Positions 60,101 through 64,000 of a stretch of 64,000 nucleotides of DNA are shown one piece after another. Source of the DNA: Brachypodius melanocephalos. Taxonomy: Eukaryota; Chordata; Aves; Passeriformes; Pycnonotidae. The notes beneath the pieces were generated by a model. That model was not told the DNA's origin. It did not search any database and saw only the letters and a list, made by a program, of their open reading frames with translations. The stretch is taken from assembly GCA_013398615.1 (NCBI GenBank), contig VZSR01002121.1:11740-75739 (forward strand). The letters are read 5' to 3'. Both the position numbers and the translations under genes were made by a program. The stretch's first letter is position 1; every line of letters begins with the position of its first letter.

Positions 60101-63100
60101 CCGGCATCATTTCAGCTGTCCTAACCTCTTCATGTAAAAATAAACAGGACAAGCCTGCAATAAAAGGCAATTTATGTGCTGTACCATGAAAGCCTAGGGA
60201 GCTGGAGGCACCCCAGCACAGTCAGTAACCTGAGCTTGTGTCACTAATTACTGGTTTTGTTCAAGATGAGAGAATCTATGCTCAGTATGAAACACCACCA
60301 GCAGAGGTAGAAGCTAGAACTCTGTAATTCATGGAAATGTTTTCCTCACCAAATACAGCAAAGTAGTACAGACACCTCAGCAACAACAATACTCAACCTC
60401 AGAAAACGTGTCCAAATGCAGGCTTCACACCCAGCCAGATAAGCACACCTGGGGTTACCAGTCTGCAATCGATCACTCTGGCAGTCCTGGCATGGCCACC
60501 TGGCTGCAGCTCACAGTGTTAAGCAGGTTACTGAACCCTCATCCACATGGCCAATAACATCCTAGTCCCAGGGTTTTCAAAAGAAAACATTTGAAGGACC
60601 TGTGATTTCCCAACATAACACTGATTGTTTCATACTGGATCTATAAACTGGATGATCCCTGACAATTTCCAGGGAAACTTACATTTGGTAAACTTTGACA
60701 GTTTCTCTCTAAATCCATCAGAGACAGACGCTGGATGCAGGTAAGCTGCTGTGCTACACCTGGCCTGCTTCAGGAGCAGAGAGGGACAAGGTGAACTTAG
60801 GCCTTGATCTGTGATCAAGTCAAGTTGCCATCCTGAAGAAAAAACGTAAAAGAAAAACTGCTATAGAAGCTATGTAAAACTACTCCTAAAAGACATTTTC
60901 CTGCTTGTCTGTGTGAATCTGCCTGTCAGCAACAGCTCTGTTGCATTTCTGAATAACCCTGTTGTTCAGGCACAATTACACATCCTGGTGAGTAGGAAAA
61001 CTGCAGAGGCATGGGACACAGCAGAACACCATGATCCCTGTGCTGAGATGGAGCTTGAAGAAAAGCTGTCAGATGCACTGGCTGTTCATTTGTCAAAGCC
61101 AAGCTGGAAGCTTTTAAGAAAACTTAAGCCTTCTCCCCCTGCCTCATTTTCTTGATGGCTGTCAGAGGTAAGGGCATTGAAAGAAAAGAGCAGAGAGATC
61201 CCTCTACTATTTGGAAAACCAAGGAATCCATGTCTCTCTTCACTAGGAAGTTTTCTAATTTTACTTGTTCCACTATCAGTCTAGATCATCAATGCTAATA
61301 TGAGTGGGTACCATCAGCATGAAGCTGGCAGCACATTGTCCTCTGCAACAAAGGTTCCTCTGCTGTCCCTCAGGCACAAGAAAAGTTTGGAAAATTATAC
61401 ATATGATGTTCCCGCTGGAGTCTGAGTTCAGCCATCAAATTCAGTATGTTCCTATACAAAAGACTACAGCGAAAGAGCAGAAGTAACAGGGAACTGATGC
61501 ACCAAGTTTAAAAATACACTTGTGTTCTAACTCATTTCAGTCAATTGCTTTTAATAGAACAAAATGGCTATTGGAAACAAGTATCACTGATTTCCATTGG
61601 GAAAGAAGAAAGGTAGGCCCAAAATCCAATTTTACAGTGGTCAAAAAAACCCAAAAGAAACAAGACTGAAACATAACTCCCTCTTTCATTTAGAATAAAT
61701 GGTCACCTGTACGAGACACAAGTTCAATATCACACCGCTGTTCAGACAGCAATTGTGTGCACACAGCAAAGGCATGCAGCAAGATCACCTCTGCTAAAAA
61801 ACCTCTCAACAAAGCAGGTTTCAAAAGAGAAGAACCTGTGTACATCTCAGTGCGTAAACCAGACAGACACTAGGAAAAGATGACAAGAGGTGTTTGATAT
61901 GAATCCAAGATACAGCCACTTTAACAAAGCTGTCTTTGAGCTGGTAAGAGCTCATCTGATCCACTACATGAGCATCTAGTCTTTTTTTCTTTCAACTCTA
62001 GAGTGTTTAGGAAGAAAATTATCTAGAAATCAAGAAAGCAATGGAGCTGGCAGGATTCAGAAAGTGTATATTATGGTCCCATAGCAGTACTAGCCCAGGT
62101 AGAAGGTGTTTTCTCCACATCTGGCTAACTGAGGAGGAGTAAATCACAAAGCTGAAACACCCTCCTGTTCATGGTTTGAATAAATACACCTCACACCAAG
62201 CGAGACACGTCTCCATTAAGTGCATTGGGCTATATAAGTTAATTACAAGCACTTGCATTGCCAGCTCTCACATCATTGTTCAGCTTTCAGTTATTTCAAT
62301 AATCACATTGAGCACATTGCACAGAAATAAAACTGAAGATTTCACCTTATGAAAAATACTTCCTTTTGCCTGTGGAAATGACAGCTTCCATACAATGGAT
62401 CTTCTTCACCACAGGACAACAAAAAGGGCACCTGGGTTACAGCAATTCTGTGCTCTCTTCTGGTGAAATGATTGCCATACGGTAAAATCACAACTATTTT
62501 CAACAAGTCCTATGCACGCATCTATGATTTGGCTAAGCATGCTATCAGCAGCTCAGCTCAAAACTATAGTAACTGCTGTAACTCTGGTGACTAGGAAAGT
62601 CAGACCCATAATGGAAAGCAACATTACCATTTTTAATCATTTCAGGCCCCATAAGAGACTCCCCAGTGAGCACTGAAACAGGATCAATACAATTTCATGC
62701 AAGCGTTAGAGCAGATCCTGCTATTACGTTACACTGGCGGCAGCAAAAGCACATACCTGGAACATACAAATATTATTAAGTCAGAGAAAAAGCAAAGATG
62801 AGCAGAAACCTGAGAAGCAAAACTCTTGATTTCAGGAGGTAAACACTGATTTAAAAAATCTCTTAACGAGGTTCAAACTCACACGTATGCAAGACCTCTT
62901 AACCTGTTGTTAAGCCAAAAATCTAAGCAGTCCAGGCAGTCTACACATGAGAAAACACTGCTCAGGTTGAAGCCTCACTCTGGAATTCCTGTCAATAACC
63001 AATCACCAGGTTGAATACTCCGATTCTCCCACTGCACTGGAAGGGACAGAACTGCCCAAATGAACTAAACCATGAACCTGACTGAAAACAAAAATGCCAG

Positions 63101-63540
63101 CCTGCATAAGGCCTCCCAGGCCATTGTGGAGCCTGCAGCCTCCCCTGCTCCTCTGGCACAGCCACACCAGAGTTCCAGGGCTCCTACCAATTTCAAAGCA
63201 TCAAGGTTCTGGGCTGGCCAAGTATACCAGAGGTAACGGTTCATTCAACATCATCTTATCCTACAGCACTGACAGATCCAACCAAAATACAGGAAATTCA
63301 ATGCGGAGCGTGGCATAACCCAAATGTATGGCAGTTGGTCTTCTCCTCACTGTCTCCATGAACCTGGAACATATTAGCGTTCCTGGACTGGCCACCCTTG
63401 CAGACCAAAGCTAACATGCAGCTGTCTCATGCAGTCTGCTACCTCTTGCATGATGAAATTGAAATACATCGCTTCATGCAAATAGTCAATTTATTTCCTG
63501 CTGTCTGAAGAGGATAATAAGGTAGGCAAGAGAAAACATT
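54200..63540. other. Intergenic stretch, no recognised gene
   Basis: I recognise no coding exon. The longest frame, 55839-56528 on the plus strand (229 codons), lies in a GC-rich patch and has low-complexity Ser/Pro/Gln content with no domain. GC-richer patches at 54250-54650, 55800-56450 and 56590-56930 alternate with AT-rich DNA. Confidence 0.4.
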
Positions 63541-63583
63541 TTATATATATGTAAATATATATATATATTTTTTTTTTTTTTTA
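63541..63583 (+). repeat. (AT)n plus poly-T low-complexity tract
   Basis: An imperfect TA/AT dinucleotide run passes into 16 consecutive T (63568-63583). This is simple low-complexity sequence. Confidence 0.95.
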
Positions 63584-64000
63584 AATTCCCTAATGAGGCA
63601 GGCCCTCCTCTGCACCAGCTGCCTGCTCACACCTGTGCCTGCAGCCACCACACTCTAGCATCTATGGAGATGCCCATGCTGCTGGATGGATCAGGGTACC
63701 AGAGCCGGGACTATCTCAGCCCACACACAGGCTGACTGTGCCAGAGCTCCTGTGCATCACAAACCCTTGTCTCCACAGAGACACGCAATGCCAACACCAC
63801 TGACTCGCACAAGACTGACTGGGTCAGCCAACAACCTTCTGATGCTCTGGTACTAATTTGGCCGCTCCACGAAGGTTTCCTCAGGTGCGAACATATCAAA
63901 GGGGCGTCAAATGGAAGGAGGAAATGGAGGAAGGTAACTCTTCAAGTAAAACTGAAATGAAGAGTTCAAGCAGTAGAATTCATAACTACTTAAATGTTTT
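63584..64000. other. Right edge of window, no recognised gene
   Basis: Mixed-composition sequence follows the AT/T tract. A short minus-strand frame (63711-63899) is present but shows no family resemblance. Confidence 0.4.

Noticed and set aside
1..64000. CRISPR array, operon, phage or other prokaryotic system
   Set aside because: There are no regularly spaced direct repeats with unique spacers and no dense coding. CR1, ERV LTRs, a CpG island and a spliced exon mark this as avian nuclear DNA.
1..64000. tRNA, rRNA or other structured RNA genes
   Set aside because: I did not see a tRNA cloverleaf or A/B-box pair or rRNA-like sequence. A proper covariance-model scan was not possible, so small RNAs could be missed.

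Overview
This window is vertebrate, almost certainly avian and probably songbird, nuclear DNA. Nearly all of it is non-coding: there are no operons and no prokaryotic signals. The bird call rests on a CR1 LINE fragment with its typical reverse-transcriptase remnants and ATTCTGTG-type 3' end, on several short LTRs of bird endogenous retroviruses (ERVs), and on a compact CpG-island promoter. Two runs of exactly 100 N are assembly gaps, and both lie inside transposable elements.

The only protein-coding exon I can defend is at the left edge on the minus strand. Positions 3469-3796 read as exon 1 of BMP3, a TGF-beta superfamily ligand of the BMP3/GDF10 branch. It has a signal peptide, the branch-typical propeptide start and a perfect splice donor. 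A CpG island (about 3.33-4.35 kb) covers its promoter and 5' UTR, with a 61-nt pure polypurine tract and, about 0.6 kb upstream of the start codon, a GATA/TATC microsatellite. Positions 1-3468 are BMP3 intron 1. They carry a decayed ERV integrase fragment at the left edge and a homeodomain-site-rich patch beside the exon. The remaining BMP3 exons lie beyond position 1.

Everything to the right (about 4.5-64 kb) is 5' flanking or intergenic DNA. In other vertebrates the upstream neighbour of BMP3 is CFAP299 (C4orf22), but I could not identify any of its exons here. The flank contains a 128-bp sequence repeated at 6.6 and 9.4 kb, a 30-bp minisatellite at 7.65 kb, and an LTR with a GATGG target-site duplication that runs through assembly gap 1 (18.9 kb). 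It also has a composite LTR cluster bounded by ATACT (34.4-36.0 kb), further LTR-like pieces at 41.2 and 43.6 kb, and a 5'-truncated minus-strand CR1 interrupted by gap 2 (45.7-47.4 kb). A long inverted repeat lies at 54.1 kb. Several AT-rich patches with clustered or palindromic TAAT-type motifs (31.2, 37.4 and 39.5 kb) are candidate regulatory elements for BMP3 or a neighbour.

I see no new multi-gene system. The observations most worth following are the BMP3 promoter architecture, the TE-associated gaps, the unexplained 128-bp repeat, and the inverted repeat and homeobox-motif patches in the upstream flank.
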